Below, in pieces: positions 1 through 7,131 of a DNA stretch of 47,578 nt (its first letter is position 1; each line of letters begins with the position of its first letter). The position numbers were made by a program, and so were the translations under genes. Source of the DNA: Ruminococcus sp. (GTDB lineage Bacteria > Bacillota > Clostridia > Oscillospirales > Ruminococcaceae); the NCBI GenBank assembly GCA_017516465.1, contig JAFXCR010000009.1, positions 1-47,578 of the forward strand, in the 5' to 3' direction. The notes under the pieces are model-generated. The model worked only from the letters and a program-made list of their open reading frames with translations, did not search any database and was not told the DNA's origin.

Positions 1-450
1 ATGCTCGCTAAGGCTGAGTCACTCGGTACGAAGATTCTTCTCCCTGTTGATACAACAATTGCAGGTGAGTTCCCGAATCCTATCGACGCTGAAATCGAAG
101 TAGAGGTTGTTGACTCTAATGAAATTCCTGCTGACAAGATGGGACTTGACATCGGTACAAAGACACAGGAACTCTTTGCTGAGGCAGTAAAGACAGCTAA
201 GACAGTTGTATGGAACGGACCTATGGGCGTATTTGAGAATCCCACACTTGCTAAGGGAACAATCGCAGTAGCTAAGGCTCTTGCTGAGACAGACGCTACA
301 ACAATTATCGGCGGCGGCGACTCTGCAGCAGCAGTTATGCAGCTCGGTTTTGCTGACAAGATGAGCCACATCTCCACAGGCGGCGGTGCTTCTCTCGAAT
401 ACCTTGAGGGTAAGGTTCTTCCCGGCGTTGCAGCTATCGCTGAAAAGTAA
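1..450 (+). CDS. pgk: Phosphoglycerate kinase, C-terminal part (5' end outside window)
   Basis: Glycolytic enzyme that makes ATP from ADP and 1,3-bisphosphoglycerate in the cytosol. The 149 visible residues match the C-terminal nucleotide-binding lobe: [11 protein letters not shown], the glycine-rich [10 protein letters not shown], and [15 protein letters not shown] near the end. PGKs are usually about 400 residues, so roughly the first 260 lie upstream of the window and the ATG at base 1 is an internal Met, not the start. Codon use is strongly biased (CTC/CTT, GCT, AAG), as expected of a highly expressed gene and like tpiA further on. A stem-loop follows 15 bases after the stop. In most Firmicutes tpiA comes next; here five small genes intervene. 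Confidence 0.97.
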   Translation: MLAKAESLGTKILLPVDTTIAGEFPNPIDAEIEVEVVDSNEIPADKMGLDIGTKTQELFAEAVKTAKTVVWNGPMGVFENPTLAKGTIAVAKALAETDATTIIGGGDSAAAVMQLGFADKMSHISTGGGASLEYLEGKVLPGVAAIAEK

Positions 451-464
451 TTATACAGACAATA

Positions 465-486
465 GGGCGGATAGTAATATTCGCCC
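465..486 (+). terminator. Stem-loop after pgk, likely terminator or mRNA 3' end
   Basis: GGGCGGA (465-471) pairs with TTCGCCC (480-486), seven pairs with one G-T wobble and an 8-nt loop. The following TTGTTGTGAT is only weakly T-rich, so termination may be partial. A very similar stem lies after tpiA at 3619-3637. Confidence 0.5.
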
Positions 487-497
487 TTGTTGTGATA
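468..497 (+). repeat. 30-bp direct repeat, copy 1 (contains right half of the pgk stem-loop)
   Basis: The 30 bases from CGGATAGTAATA to GTTGTGATA recur exactly at 993-1022. This copy includes the loop and right arm of the stem-loop at 465-486, and its left arm is intact. Confidence 0.9.
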
Positions 498-511
498 CAT
501 GAGGAATCGAT

Positions 512-976
512 ATGTATTTATATGATTCAGGTCCCAAACGTTTTATAGAAGATATTTTTTTTACGGCAGCTGCAATGTATTTTTTCTTCTTTTTTATTTA
601 TCCTGCATGCTTTGTATGGTTTATTGCAGCAGCTATTCAGTGTTTTACGGCACGGAAAGAATATAAAATCGTTAAGGATTTTAATTTGGATAATAGCAAA
701 TACATAATGGTAAAGGGAGAATATACGAATTCTGTTGATGACGGATTATTTACATATCTTCAATATATAGTTGATGACCGTACTTATAATATGAAGATTT
801 TCGGTTATATAAAGGGAAATCCGTGTATTTTATATAGAGCTTCTTCTCCGAAAAAATACATATTGTACGATTTCGATTATCATAAGAGGCGTTGTATGTA
901 TAAAATTATGAGCATGGTTGCTTCTGTGGTGGTTATAGCTTTTTTATTAATATTAACGCCGCATATTGAATGGTAA
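512..976 (+). CDS. Small membrane protein, DUF3592-like architecture, unknown function
   Basis: No firm family match. The 154-residue protein has one or two hydrophobic segments near the N-terminus (about 17-44, very Phe-rich), a polar middle of about 80 residues and a C-terminal membrane segment (about 133-149). The middle has a Y-V-D-D-R-T-Y stretch followed by a G-x-P-x-x-L-Y-like turn. This resembles the layout of DUF3592-type proteins, where a soluble domain sits between two membrane anchors; that link is inference from pattern only. The start is ATG at 512 after GAGGAATCGAT. Codon use is A/T-rich and unlike pgk and tpiA. The gene lies between two exact copies of a 30-bp repeat, which suggests it arrived by duplication or insertion. 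Confidence 0.65.
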   Translation: MYLYDSGPKRFIEDIFFTAAAMYFFFFFIYPACFVWFIAAAIQCFTARKEYKIVKDFNLDNSKYIMVKGEYTNSVDDGLFTYLQYIVDDRTYNMKIFGYIKGNPCILYRASSPKKYILYDFDYHKRRCMYKIMSMVASVVVIAFLLILTPHIEW

Positions 977-992
977 GTACTCTAACTAAATT

Positions 993-1022
993 CGGATAGT
1001 AATATTCGCCCTTGTTGTGATA
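993..1022 (+). repeat. 30-bp direct repeat, copy 2 (truncated terminator)
   Basis: Exact copy of 468-497. The GGG that begins the left arm in copy 1 is replaced by AATT, so this copy cannot form the stem-loop. It is therefore the derived copy and marks the right edge of a duplication or insertion that carries the 512-976 gene. Confidence 0.9.
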
Positions 1023-1065
1023 ATTGACATATGATTAAATAACGGAATCAAAGAGGAAATCACCT

Positions 1066-1314
1066 ATGTCAGATTATTTTGGTGTATTGGTTATGTTCTT
1101 CTTGATGCTGTTTGCAGGCTTTATTTCATACTTATTTCTTAAAGACGTCATTATTACCATTGCGGCAGTAATCAGAAAAGATAAAAATACCACAAAGCTT
1201 ACGCCTTGGCAGATAATATATCATGTTTTTATCGGCATAGCGCTTGGGGTATTAGCAATAATGCTCCTGCTTGGGATACTATTATATTTTGATGTAAGGA
1301 ATAAACTCTGTTAA
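1066..1314 (+). CDS. Small two-helix membrane protein, unknown function
   Basis: An 82-residue protein made almost entirely of two hydrophobic helices (about 5-34 and 50-74) joined by a short basic loop (RKDKNTTKLTPWQ) and ending in a Cys. There is no recognisable family. ATG 1066 is preceded by AAAGAGGAAATCACCT, a good ribosome binding site. It is the second of five small genes that separate pgk from tpiA, and 36 bases separate it from the next one. The hairpin-like topology would fit a small membrane partner of the neighbouring membrane proteins, but this is not shown by the sequence. Confidence 0.6.
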   Translation: MSDYFGVLVMFFLMLFAGFISYLFLKDVIITIAAVIRKDKNTTKLTPWQIIYHVFIGIALGVLAIMLLLGILLYFDVRNKLC

Positions 1315-1350
1315 TAGGAATTTATTACTGATAAATTCAGGAGGAAATAA

Positions 1351-2007
1351 ATGGGGATAATTAAAAAAATGCTTAATAAAATGGCTGGCGTTACTGAGGA
1401 AATGCAGGCAATTTACATTGAAAAGGGACCATGCAGTGAGTATGTTGACGCATATATTGCTGCTCACAAGAATCCAAAGCCGTATGACAGACTGCTTATT
1501 GCTGACCAGCTAATCAGCGTAAAGCGTTATGAAGAAGCTGAGAAAATGCTTGACAGTGTCAAGATTTCGGCACTTTCCGATGATGACATAAAAGGTACAG
1601 GGCATTTTGAAAGAATTAATCTTTATCTGAGAACCGGACGTGCGGATGAAGCATTTGAAATATTTTGCAAGAATAAAAAATTCTTCGATATTTATTTTGG
1701 TTCTCCGGCGAGGGAGAGAATGGCAGGCTCGTTTTATGATGTTGCAGCTGACGTTCTGTCTATTAAAGGTGACGAACATGGAGCAATGCAGTATATCTCC
1801 TATATAAGAAAATGGTCTCAGAAGTATGAACCAGCTTTTCCGGTTATGTCTGGAATATCGTATGTAAGAGTGCTGAAAAATCTCAGTAATTCACAGTGGC
1901 AGGATGTGTATGCTTCTTTGAAGAATCAGATTGAAAATTATAACGGCTATCAGATGAAATGGCAGAAGGAGAATACAGTTAATCTTCTTGAAGATGCCGT
2001 GAAATAG
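1351..2007 (+). CDS. Cytoplasmic helical-repeat (TPR-like) protein, unknown function
   Basis: A 218-residue soluble protein with no signal peptide or membrane segment. It is rich in short helices; the stretches around 45-75 (LIADQLISVKRYEEAEKMLD) and 85-110 (ERINLYLRTGRADEAFEIF) follow the alternating helix pattern of tetratricopeptide-like repeats, which normally act as protein-binding scaffolds. No catalytic motif is visible. ATG 1351 follows a strong CAGGAGGAAATAA site. It is flanked by small membrane proteins on both sides, and the next gene begins only 9 bases after its stop, so co-expression is likely. Family assignment is weak; it could be a helical protein unrelated to TPRs. Confidence 0.7.
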   Translation: MGIIKKMLNKMAGVTEEMQAIYIEKGPCSEYVDAYIAAHKNPKPYDRLLIADQLISVKRYEEAEKMLDSVKISALSDDDIKGTGHFERINLYLRTGRADEAFEIFCKNKKFFDIYFGSPARERMAGSFYDVAADVLSIKGDEHGAMQYISYIRKWSQKYEPAFPVMSGISYVRVLKNLSNSQWQDVYASLKNQIENYNGYQMKWQKENTVNLLEDAVK

Positions 2008-2016
2008 GAGGATAAC

Positions 2017-2247
2017 ATGAACGATAATATGGAAAAAACACAGCAGAACATAGTTGTGGCAGTACTTATTGCAATTATCAGTTTTCTTGCTGGTATTGTA
2101 GCCGGAATGCTTCTTTCTCCGGTAAGGGGAGGAATTTCTCTGAACGGCTTCAATGTTTCACTTGGAAGTCATAACGGAAACACTTGCACAAAGGATTCCG
2201 AATGTGACTGCGACTGCGACTGTGAATGCGAATGCGAATGTGAATAA
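2017..2247 (+). CDS. Single-pass membrane protein with alternating Cys-Asp/Glu tail
   Basis: A 76-residue protein with a short polar N-terminus, one membrane helix (about 12-33, IVVAVLIAIISFLAGIVAGM), a Gly/Ser-rich linker and an extreme C-terminal tail. From residue 62 every second residue is Cys (63, 65, 67, 69, 71, 73, 75; seven in all) and every other one is Asp or Glu; one more Cys lies in the linker (NTCTKD). Such a tail is unlike known small families I recognise. Dense Cys with acidic residues suggests metal or redox chemistry, or covalent capture, but this is inference. The helix is not followed by a clear signal peptidase site, so the tail probably stays membrane-anchored; which side it faces is uncertain. 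The RBS is TAGGAGGATAAC before ATG 2017. Confidence 0.75.
   Translation: MNDNMEKTQQNIVVAVLIAIISFLAGIVAGMLLSPVRGGISLNGFNVSLGSHNGNTCTKDSECDCDCDCECECECE
2200..2244 (+). repeat. 6-bp tandem repeat encoding the Cys-acidic tail
   Basis: Alternating GAA/GAC and TGT/TGC codons give a 45-base run of near-identical 6-bp units (three GACTGY then GAATGY units). Because six is a multiple of three, unit gain or loss by slippage would change tail length without a frameshift. Confidence 0.85.
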
Positions 2248-2319
2248 TTGAAAAAAGTATAGGGATGCTGTACAAAGTCCGTTTGATGAATTTGTAAAAA
2301 AAATGGGGTGAAAATACAG

Positions 2320-2790
2320 ATGCTATTCATTATAGTTCTGCTGTATAATGTAATTATTCTGTATATGCTATGGCTTGCTGTCAGAAGCCTGATGAAAAAG
2401 AGCCTGAATCTTCCGCCATGCGGATTATTCTGGGCAAAGATCAGTGTAGAAACCGTAAGTGAAAAGGATATCTTATTAGCCGGTGAATACAAAGATGATC
2501 CGATACAGGATATGCATTATCATATATCAGGAAAAAGATATTCATCTGTTCCGACAGAGCACACTGCAAAATACAGTAAACTTAAATATGTTTATGACGG
2601 GAAATCCTACGAACTCAAAACGACAGCTTACAGTTCCGGAGACATTGGCACCGGAATTTACTGCCGTAAGAATAATCCCGCAATTACAAAAATTTTCAAG
2701 CTGAAGCCTGCATTAATGACCGAAGCAGCAATAGGAATGATGTTTGCTGCCGGATTTATGATATTATGCGAAATTGCAGTGCTTCTGTAA
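2320..2790 (+). CDS. Small membrane protein, DUF3592-like architecture, unknown function
   Basis: A 156-residue protein with an N-terminal membrane helix (about 1-24), a polar middle domain and a C-terminal helix (about 134-154). The middle carries YVYDGKSYELK followed by YCRKNNP, close to the beta-rich pattern of DUF3592-type domains and similar in layout to the protein at 512-976. ATG 2320 is chosen over an in-frame GTG at 2308 because GGGGTG at 2305-2310 then lies 9 bases upstream. It is the last of the five genes inserted between pgk and tpiA; 34 bases separate its stop from the tpiA start. Function unknown. Confidence 0.65.
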   Translation: MLFIIVLLYNVIILYMLWLAVRSLMKKSLNLPPCGLFWAKISVETVSEKDILLAGEYKDDPIQDMHYHISGKRYSSVPTEHTAKYSKLKYVYDGKSYELKTTAYSSGDIGTGIYCRKNNPAITKIFKLKPALMTEAAIGMMFAAGFMILCEIAVLL

Positions 2791-2824
2791 TTTATAAGCT
2801 AATAATTATAAGGAGTAAATTAAT

Positions 2825-3601
2825 ATGAACAAGTCAACAAGAAAGGCTATTATTGCCGGAAACTGGAAAATGAACAAGACAAGACCTGAGGCTAAGGAGC
2901 TTCTCGAAGCTATCAAGCCTCTCGTAGCAAACGCTGAGGGCAACGTTGAAGTTATCGCTTGCGTACCTTTCACAAACCTCGAAACAGCTATCAACACAAC
3001 AGCTGGTTCAAACGTAAAGATCGGTGCTGAGAACGTTCACTTCGAGAAGAGCGGTGCTTTCACAGGAGAAATTTCTGCTGATATGCTCGTTGAGCTTGGC
3101 GTTGAATACGTTGTTATCGGTCACTCTGAGAGAAGACAGTACTTCGGCGAGACAGACGAGACAGTAAACAAGAGAACTCTTGCGGCTCTCAATGCAGGTC
3201 TTAAGCCTATCGTATGTGTTGGCGAGCTCAAGTGGGAGCGTGAGTGCAATATCACAGAGGAAGTTATCGCACGTCAGATAAAGCTTGATCTCTGGAGCGT
3301 AACTGCTGAACAGGTTAAGAATGTTGTTATCGCTTACGAGCCTGTATGGGCTATCGGAACAGGTCTCACAGCTACTCCTGATCAGGCTGAGGAAGTTTGC
3401 GGATTCATCCGTGCACAGCTTGCAAAGCTCTACGATCAGGCAACTGCTGACGCTGTAACAATCCAGTACGGCGGTTCTATGAATGCTGCAAACGCTGCTG
3501 AGCTTCTTGCTAAGCCCAACATCGACGGCGGTCTTATCGGCGGAGCTTCACTGAAGGCTGCTGACTTCAACACAATCGTTCAGGCTGCTGTTGAGGGCTG
3601 A
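2825..3601 (+). CDS. tpiA: Triosephosphate isomerase
   Basis: Interconverts dihydroxyacetone phosphate and glyceraldehyde 3-phosphate in glycolysis. The 258 residues are full length for the family. GNWKMNKT near the N-terminus holds the substrate-binding Asn and Lys, VIGHSERR holds the catalytic His, AYEPVWAIGTG holds the catalytic Glu and the start of the flexible loop 6, and YGGSM and GGLIGGASL form the phosphate-binding end. ATG 2825 follows AAGGAGTAAATTAAT. The strongly biased codon use (GCT, CTC, ATC, AAC) suggests high expression and matches pgk, not the intervening small genes. gpmI follows 70 bases downstream after a stem-loop. Confidence 0.98.
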   Translation: MNKSTRKAIIAGNWKMNKTRPEAKELLEAIKPLVANAEGNVEVIACVPFTNLETAINTTAGSNVKIGAENVHFEKSGAFTGEISADMLVELGVEYVVIGHSERRQYFGETDETVNKRTLAALNAGLKPIVCVGELKWERECNITEEVIARQIKLDLWSVTAEQVKNVVIAYEPVWAIGTGLTATPDQAEEVCGFIRAQLAKLYDQATADAVTIQYGGSMNAANAAELLAKPNIDGGLIGGASLKAADFNTIVQAAVEG

Positions 3602-3618
3602 TTATTAATATAATAAGC

Positions 3619-3637
3619 GGGCGGAGAATATCCGCCC
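3619..3637 (+). terminator. Stem-loop after tpiA
   Basis: GGGCGGA (3619-3625) and TCCGCCC (3631-3637) form a perfect 7-bp stem with a 5-nt loop. No T-run follows, so it may protect a 3' end, be a processing site or only attenuate read-through into gpmI. It shares its left arm with the pgk stem-loop at 465-471. Confidence 0.5.
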
Positions 3638-3671
3638 ATACTATTGAATTTTCTATGAAAGGGTTTGTATT

Positions 3672-5189
3672 ATGTCAAAAAAACCTGTTGCACTTATAAT
3701 TATGGACGGTTTCGGCTACAATGCCGAGGATTACGGCAACGCAATCACAGCCGCAAAGACACCCAATATTGACAAATATATGCAGGGACCGAATACACTT
3801 ATCGGCGCAAGCGGACTTGATGTAGGTCTCCCTGACGGACAGATGGGCAACTCAGAGGTAGGTCACACCAATATCGGTGCAGGACGTATCGTATATCAGA
3901 TGCTCGTCAAGATTTCCAAGGATATCAAGGACGGTACATTCTTCAATAATAAAGCTATCCTTGACGCAATGAACAGCTGCAAGGAAAAGAACAGCTCACT
4001 TCACCTCATGGGACTTCTTTCTCCCGGCGGAGTTCACAGCCACATGGAACACCTTTACGGTATCGTAGAAATGGCTAAGAAGAACGGACTTGACAAGGTT
4101 TACATCCATGCCTTCCTTGACGGACGTGATGTTCCTCCGTCATCTGCTGCTGATTATATGGCAGAAACAGTTGCAGAACTCAACAAGATCGGTCTTGGAA
4201 AGATCGCAACAATCAGCGGACGTTTCTATGCAATGGACAGAGACAACGCATGGGATCGTGTTGAAAAGGCATATTCTGCACTTGTTTACGGCGAAGGCGT
4301 TAAGGAAGCTGATCCTGTACAGGCAATCAAAAACTCTTATGCAAACGAAGTTACGGACGAATTCATGCTTCCAACAGTAATTGAGGGCGGCGATACTATC
4401 AAGGCTGACGACAGCGTGATTTTCTTCAACTTCCGTCCTGACCGTGCAAGACAGATAACAAGAGCTTTTGTAGATCCTGATTTTGCCGGCTTCACAAGAA
4501 ACAACGGATTCTTCCCTGTTCAGTTTGTATGTATGGCTCAGTACGATGCTGCAATGCCTAATGTTACTGTTGCATATCCTCCGGAACAGCTCACAATGAC
4601 TCTTGGTGAATATCTCAGTAAATCCGGCAAAACACAGCTTCGTATTGCTGAAACACAGAAGTATGCTCATGTTACATTCTTCTTCAACGGCGGCGAGGAA
4701 ATGCAGTTTGAGGGCGAGGACAGAATCCTCATCAAGTCACCTGACGTTGCTACATTCGATATGAAGCCCGAAATGAGTGCATACGAGGTTTGCGATGCTG
4801 TTGTTGAGGCTATCGAAGCAGATAAGTATGATGTTATCATTCTCAACTATGCAAACTGCGACATGGTTGGACATACAGGTATTTTCGATGCAGCTGTAAA
4901 GGCAGTTGAGGCTGTTGACGAGTGCGTAGGACGCATGGTTGACGCTATTCTTGCAAAGGGCGGTGCTGCTCTTATCACTGCTGACCACGGAAACGCTGAC
5001 AAGATGTACGAGCCGGACGGAAGTCCTTTCACAGCACATACAACAAATCCTGTTCCGCTCATTGCAGTCGGAATTGACGGCGAGCTTTGCGACGGCGGCG
5101 TACTTGCAGACCTTGCACCTACAATGCTTGAGATCCTTGAGCTTCCTCAGCCAGCTGAGATGACAGGAAAGTCTCTTATCAAAAAGTAA
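3672..5189 (+). CDS. gpmI: 2,3-bisphosphoglycerate-independent phosphoglycerate mutase
   Basis: Converts 3- to 2-phosphoglycerate through a phosphoserine intermediate using two Mn ions, without 2,3-bisphosphoglycerate. The 505 residues are the normal length. Visible motifs are IIMDGFGYN (first metal ligand), MGNSEVGHTNIGAGR with the catalytic Ser at about 61, FLDGRDVPP, FNFRPDRARQ, and TADHGNADKM and HTTNPVP in the C-terminal metal site. The start ATG 3672 follows AAAGGGTTTGTATT. It completes the lower-glycolysis group pgk-tpiA-gpmI and ends at a clear terminator. Confidence 0.98.
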   Translation: MSKKPVALIIMDGFGYNAEDYGNAITAAKTPNIDKYMQGPNTLIGASGLDVGLPDGQMGNSEVGHTNIGAGRIVYQMLVKISKDIKDGTFFNNKAILDAMNSCKEKNSSLHLMGLLSPGGVHSHMEHLYGIVEMAKKNGLDKVYIHAFLDGRDVPPSSAADYMAETVAELNKIGLGKIATISGRFYAMDRDNAWDRVEKAYSALVYGEGVKEADPVQAIKNSYANEVTDEFMLPTVIEGGDTIKADDSVIFFNFRPDRARQITRAFVDPDFAGFTRNNGFFPVQFVCMAQYDAAMPNVTVAYPPEQLTMTLGEYLSKSGKTQLRIAETQKYAHVTFFFNGGEEMQFEGEDRILIKSPDVATFDMKPEMSAYEVCDAVVEAIEADKYDVIILNYANCDMVGHTGIFDAAVKAVEAVDECVGRMVDAILAKGGAALITADHGNADKMYEPDGSPFTAHTTNPVPLIAVGIDGELCDGGVLADLAPTMLEILELPQPAEMTGKSLIKK

Positions 5190-5197
5190 AAATATAT

Positions 5198-5229
5198 AAG
5201 TGCCGGCTTTTTTGTCGGCACTTGCTTTT
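5198..5229 (+). terminator. Rho-independent terminator after gpmI
   Basis: AAGTGCCG (5198-5205) pairs with CGGCACTT (5216-5223), eight pairs around a T-rich 10-nt loop, followed by GCTTTTA. It ends the glycolytic block just before apbE. Confidence 0.75.
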
Positions 5230-5240
5230 AAATAATAAAT

Positions 5241-6275
5241 ATGATTTTTAAGAAAATACTGATCTGTGCTGTTTGTGCTGCGTCATTAACGGGCTGCGGA
5301 AAGCGTAATATACCGCCAGCTGAGGAGACTTATTCCGACAGGAACGTCTTTGCAATGGACACATTCATGACGATTCGTGCTTATGGTGACAACGTCGATG
5401 AAGCACTGAAATCAGCTGAGGAGAAGATAAAATACCTCGAATCCATTTTTTCGGTCACAATTGATGAAAGCGATATTTATAAAATCAACAATTCTCATGG
5501 CAGCACCGTTGAAATCTTTCCGGAGACAGCAGAAATCCTTGGTGAAGCAGTAAAAATGTGCGAAAAAACTGATGGTGCACTTGATATTACGCTGTATCCG
5601 GTGCTGAGTGCATGGGGATTTACTGCCGATGAATTCAGGGTTCCGGCTTCTTCGGAGATTGCCGGACTTCTTGAATATGTGGATTATTCAGAAGTTTCAG
5701 TTGACGGGCAGAGCGTAACGGTTCCCGAGGGTTTTCAGCTTGATTTCGGAGCGATTGCAAAGGGATATACTTCGGATGAAATAGCTGATGATCTGCGTGA
5801 AAACGGTGTAAAATCAGCAGTTATAAATCTTGGCGGAAACATCAGAACGCTTGGAAAAAAGCCTGACGGTTCATTGTGGAAGATAGCAGTCCGTGATCCG
5901 TTTGATACATCAAATGATTTGTGTGTGCTTGAAACAGGAGAGATTTCTGTGGTAACATCCGGAAATTACGAGCGATATTTTGAAGGTGATGACGGTCAGA
6001 GATACTGGCATATACTTGATCCATCAGATGGATTTCCGGCTGATAGCGGACTTGTTTCGGTAACTGTTATCGGAGAAAGCGGACTTTACTGCGATGCCTT
6101 ATCGACTGCACTTTTTGTTATGGGTAAAGATAAGGCAGTAGAATTCTGGCGTAAAAATCAGGATTTTGATATGATTCTTGTAACGGATTTGCATGAAATT
6201 ATATATACATCTGGTATAGAAAACAGTTTTGAAAATCTCACTGAAATGTCTGCGGAGGTGATCGACAGTGACTAA
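5241..6275 (+). CDS. apbE: FAD:protein FMN transferase (ApbE lipoprotein)
   Basis: Transfers FMN from FAD onto a Thr or Ser of extracytoplasmic redox proteins. The 344 residues begin with a lipoprotein signal (basic start, hydrophobic 5-15, lipobox LTGC with Cys 19), so the enzyme is probably anchored on the outer face of the membrane. ApbE motifs are AMDTFMTI near 39, DFGAIAKGYTSDEIA, AVINLGGNIRTLG, VVTSGNYERYF, HILDPSDGFPA and CDALSTALFVMG, which hold the FAD and Mg sites. No clear ribosome binding site precedes ATG 5241. The gene overlaps the NusG_II gene by 8 bases, so the two are coupled. No protein with a visible FMN-attachment domain lies in the window, so its target must be elsewhere. 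Confidence 0.95.
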   Translation: MIFKKILICAVCAASLTGCGKRNIPPAEETYSDRNVFAMDTFMTIRAYGDNVDEALKSAEEKIKYLESIFSVTIDESDIYKINNSHGSTVEIFPETAEILGEAVKMCEKTDGALDITLYPVLSAWGFTADEFRVPASSEIAGLLEYVDYSEVSVDGQSVTVPEGFQLDFGAIAKGYTSDEIADDLRENGVKSAVINLGGNIRTLGKKPDGSLWKIAVRDPFDTSNDLCVLETGEISVVTSGNYERYFEGDDGQRYWHILDPSDGFPADSGLVSVTVIGESGLYCDALSTALFVMGKDKAVEFWRKNQDFDMILVTDLHEIIYTSGIENSFENLTEMSAEVIDSD

Positions 6276-6654
6276 GGGCATAAAAATATGCCTTGTTGCA
6301 GTTCTTACTATTCTGGTTATTTCTGCTGTTATGACAGCGATTATGATTGAACCGAAAAAAGTGGAAGCTCCGCAGTATGTTGAGATAGTTCAGGATAATA
6401 AGATACTTTACCGGATAGATATCAGGCAAGAGAAAGACCGTACATTCCGGATCGAGTATCCGGACGGCGGGTGGAATGATATAACTATTGAAAATTCGAG
6501 GATTTTCGTATCTGACGCCGATTGTCCCGATAAAACGTGCATAAAAAGCGGGGAGCTGAAAAATGAGCATTTTCCGATAATCTGTCTGCCGCACCGACTT
6601 GTGATACGTTTCAGCGAACAGGGAGAACGAAATGAAAACAAAACGACTGACTGA
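6268..6654 (+). CDS. NusG domain II-containing membrane-anchored protein
   Basis: A 128-residue protein with an N-terminal membrane helix (about 5-26) and a small extracytoplasmic domain. The C-terminal half has the pattern D-A-D-C-P-D-K-T-C, then CLPHRL, typical of the NusG_II family found beside ApbE genes and Gx/HepS-type membrane proteins. Its molecular role is not known; the paired Cys suggest redox or metal binding (inference). The start is GTG 6268, since GCGGAGGTG lies just upstream and the frame overlaps the apbE stop by 8 bases. It overlaps the next gene by 23 bases, so the three genes are very probably one translational unit. Confidence 0.85.
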   Translation: MTKGIKICLVAVLTILVISAVMTAIMIEPKKVEAPQYVEIVQDNKILYRIDIRQEKDRTFRIEYPDGGWNDITIENSRIFVSDADCPDKTCIKSGELKNEHFPIICLPHRLVIRFSEQGERNENKTTD

Positions 6655-7129
6655 GCTTTCACTTCTTACAGGACTTGCACTGATTATTTTTGTGGTAGAA
6701 CTGAGATTTCCGGATATAATTCCGGTTCCGGGAGTAAAGCTCGGACTTGCAAATATAATCACGGTATATGCCGTTTATAAATATAAAGCCGCTGAAGCTT
6801 TTCTTCTGGTGTTGGCGAGAGTTATACTTGGCACATTGTTTGCGTCTACATTTTCAGCACTTATTTATAGTCTGTCAGGAGCCGCCTTCTGCCTTGCCGG
6901 AATGCTTCTTCTGCACCGGATAATTCCGCTGTGCTGGATGTGGCTGTGCAGTATTATCGGTGCGATTTTACACAATACCGGACAGATTGCTGCTGCGGCA
7001 GTGGTAATGAAATCTTTTGCAGTTTTTGCGTATTATCCGTTATTGATAATTGCAGGCTGTATTGCAGGAGCATTTACAGGAGTATGTGCTCAGCTTGTAA
7101 TAAAAAAGACTAAAGAAAAGAGGGGATGA
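6632..7129 (+). CDS. Gx transporter family / heptaprenyl diphosphate synthase component I-like membrane protein
   Basis: A 165-residue, very hydrophobic protein with about five membrane helices. The stretch VPGVKLGLANIITVYAVY near residue 29 is the signature of the family annotated either as Gx transporter or as component I of heptaprenyl diphosphate synthase. Members often occur with ApbE and NusG_II genes in loci linked to flavin-based electron transfer or quinone metabolism, as here; the substrate is not established. A role as a small-molecule importer fits the fold better than a prenyl synthase subunit, but this is inference. ATG 6632 follows GGGAGAACGA. The stop overlaps a possible ATG of the next frame. 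Confidence 0.85.
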   Translation: MKTKRLTELSLLTGLALIIFVVELRFPDIIPVPGVKLGLANIITVYAVYKYKAAEAFLLVLARVILGTLFASTFSALIYSLSGAAFCLAGMLLLHRIIPLCWMWLCSIIGAILHNTGQIAAAAVVMKSFAVFAYYPLLIIAGCIAGAFTGVCAQLVIKKTKEKRG

Positions 7130-7131
7130 AT

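Noticed and set aside
2248-2307. Internal promoter before the 2320 gene (TTGAAA at 2248)
   Set aside because: No -10 box at a suitable distance could be found.
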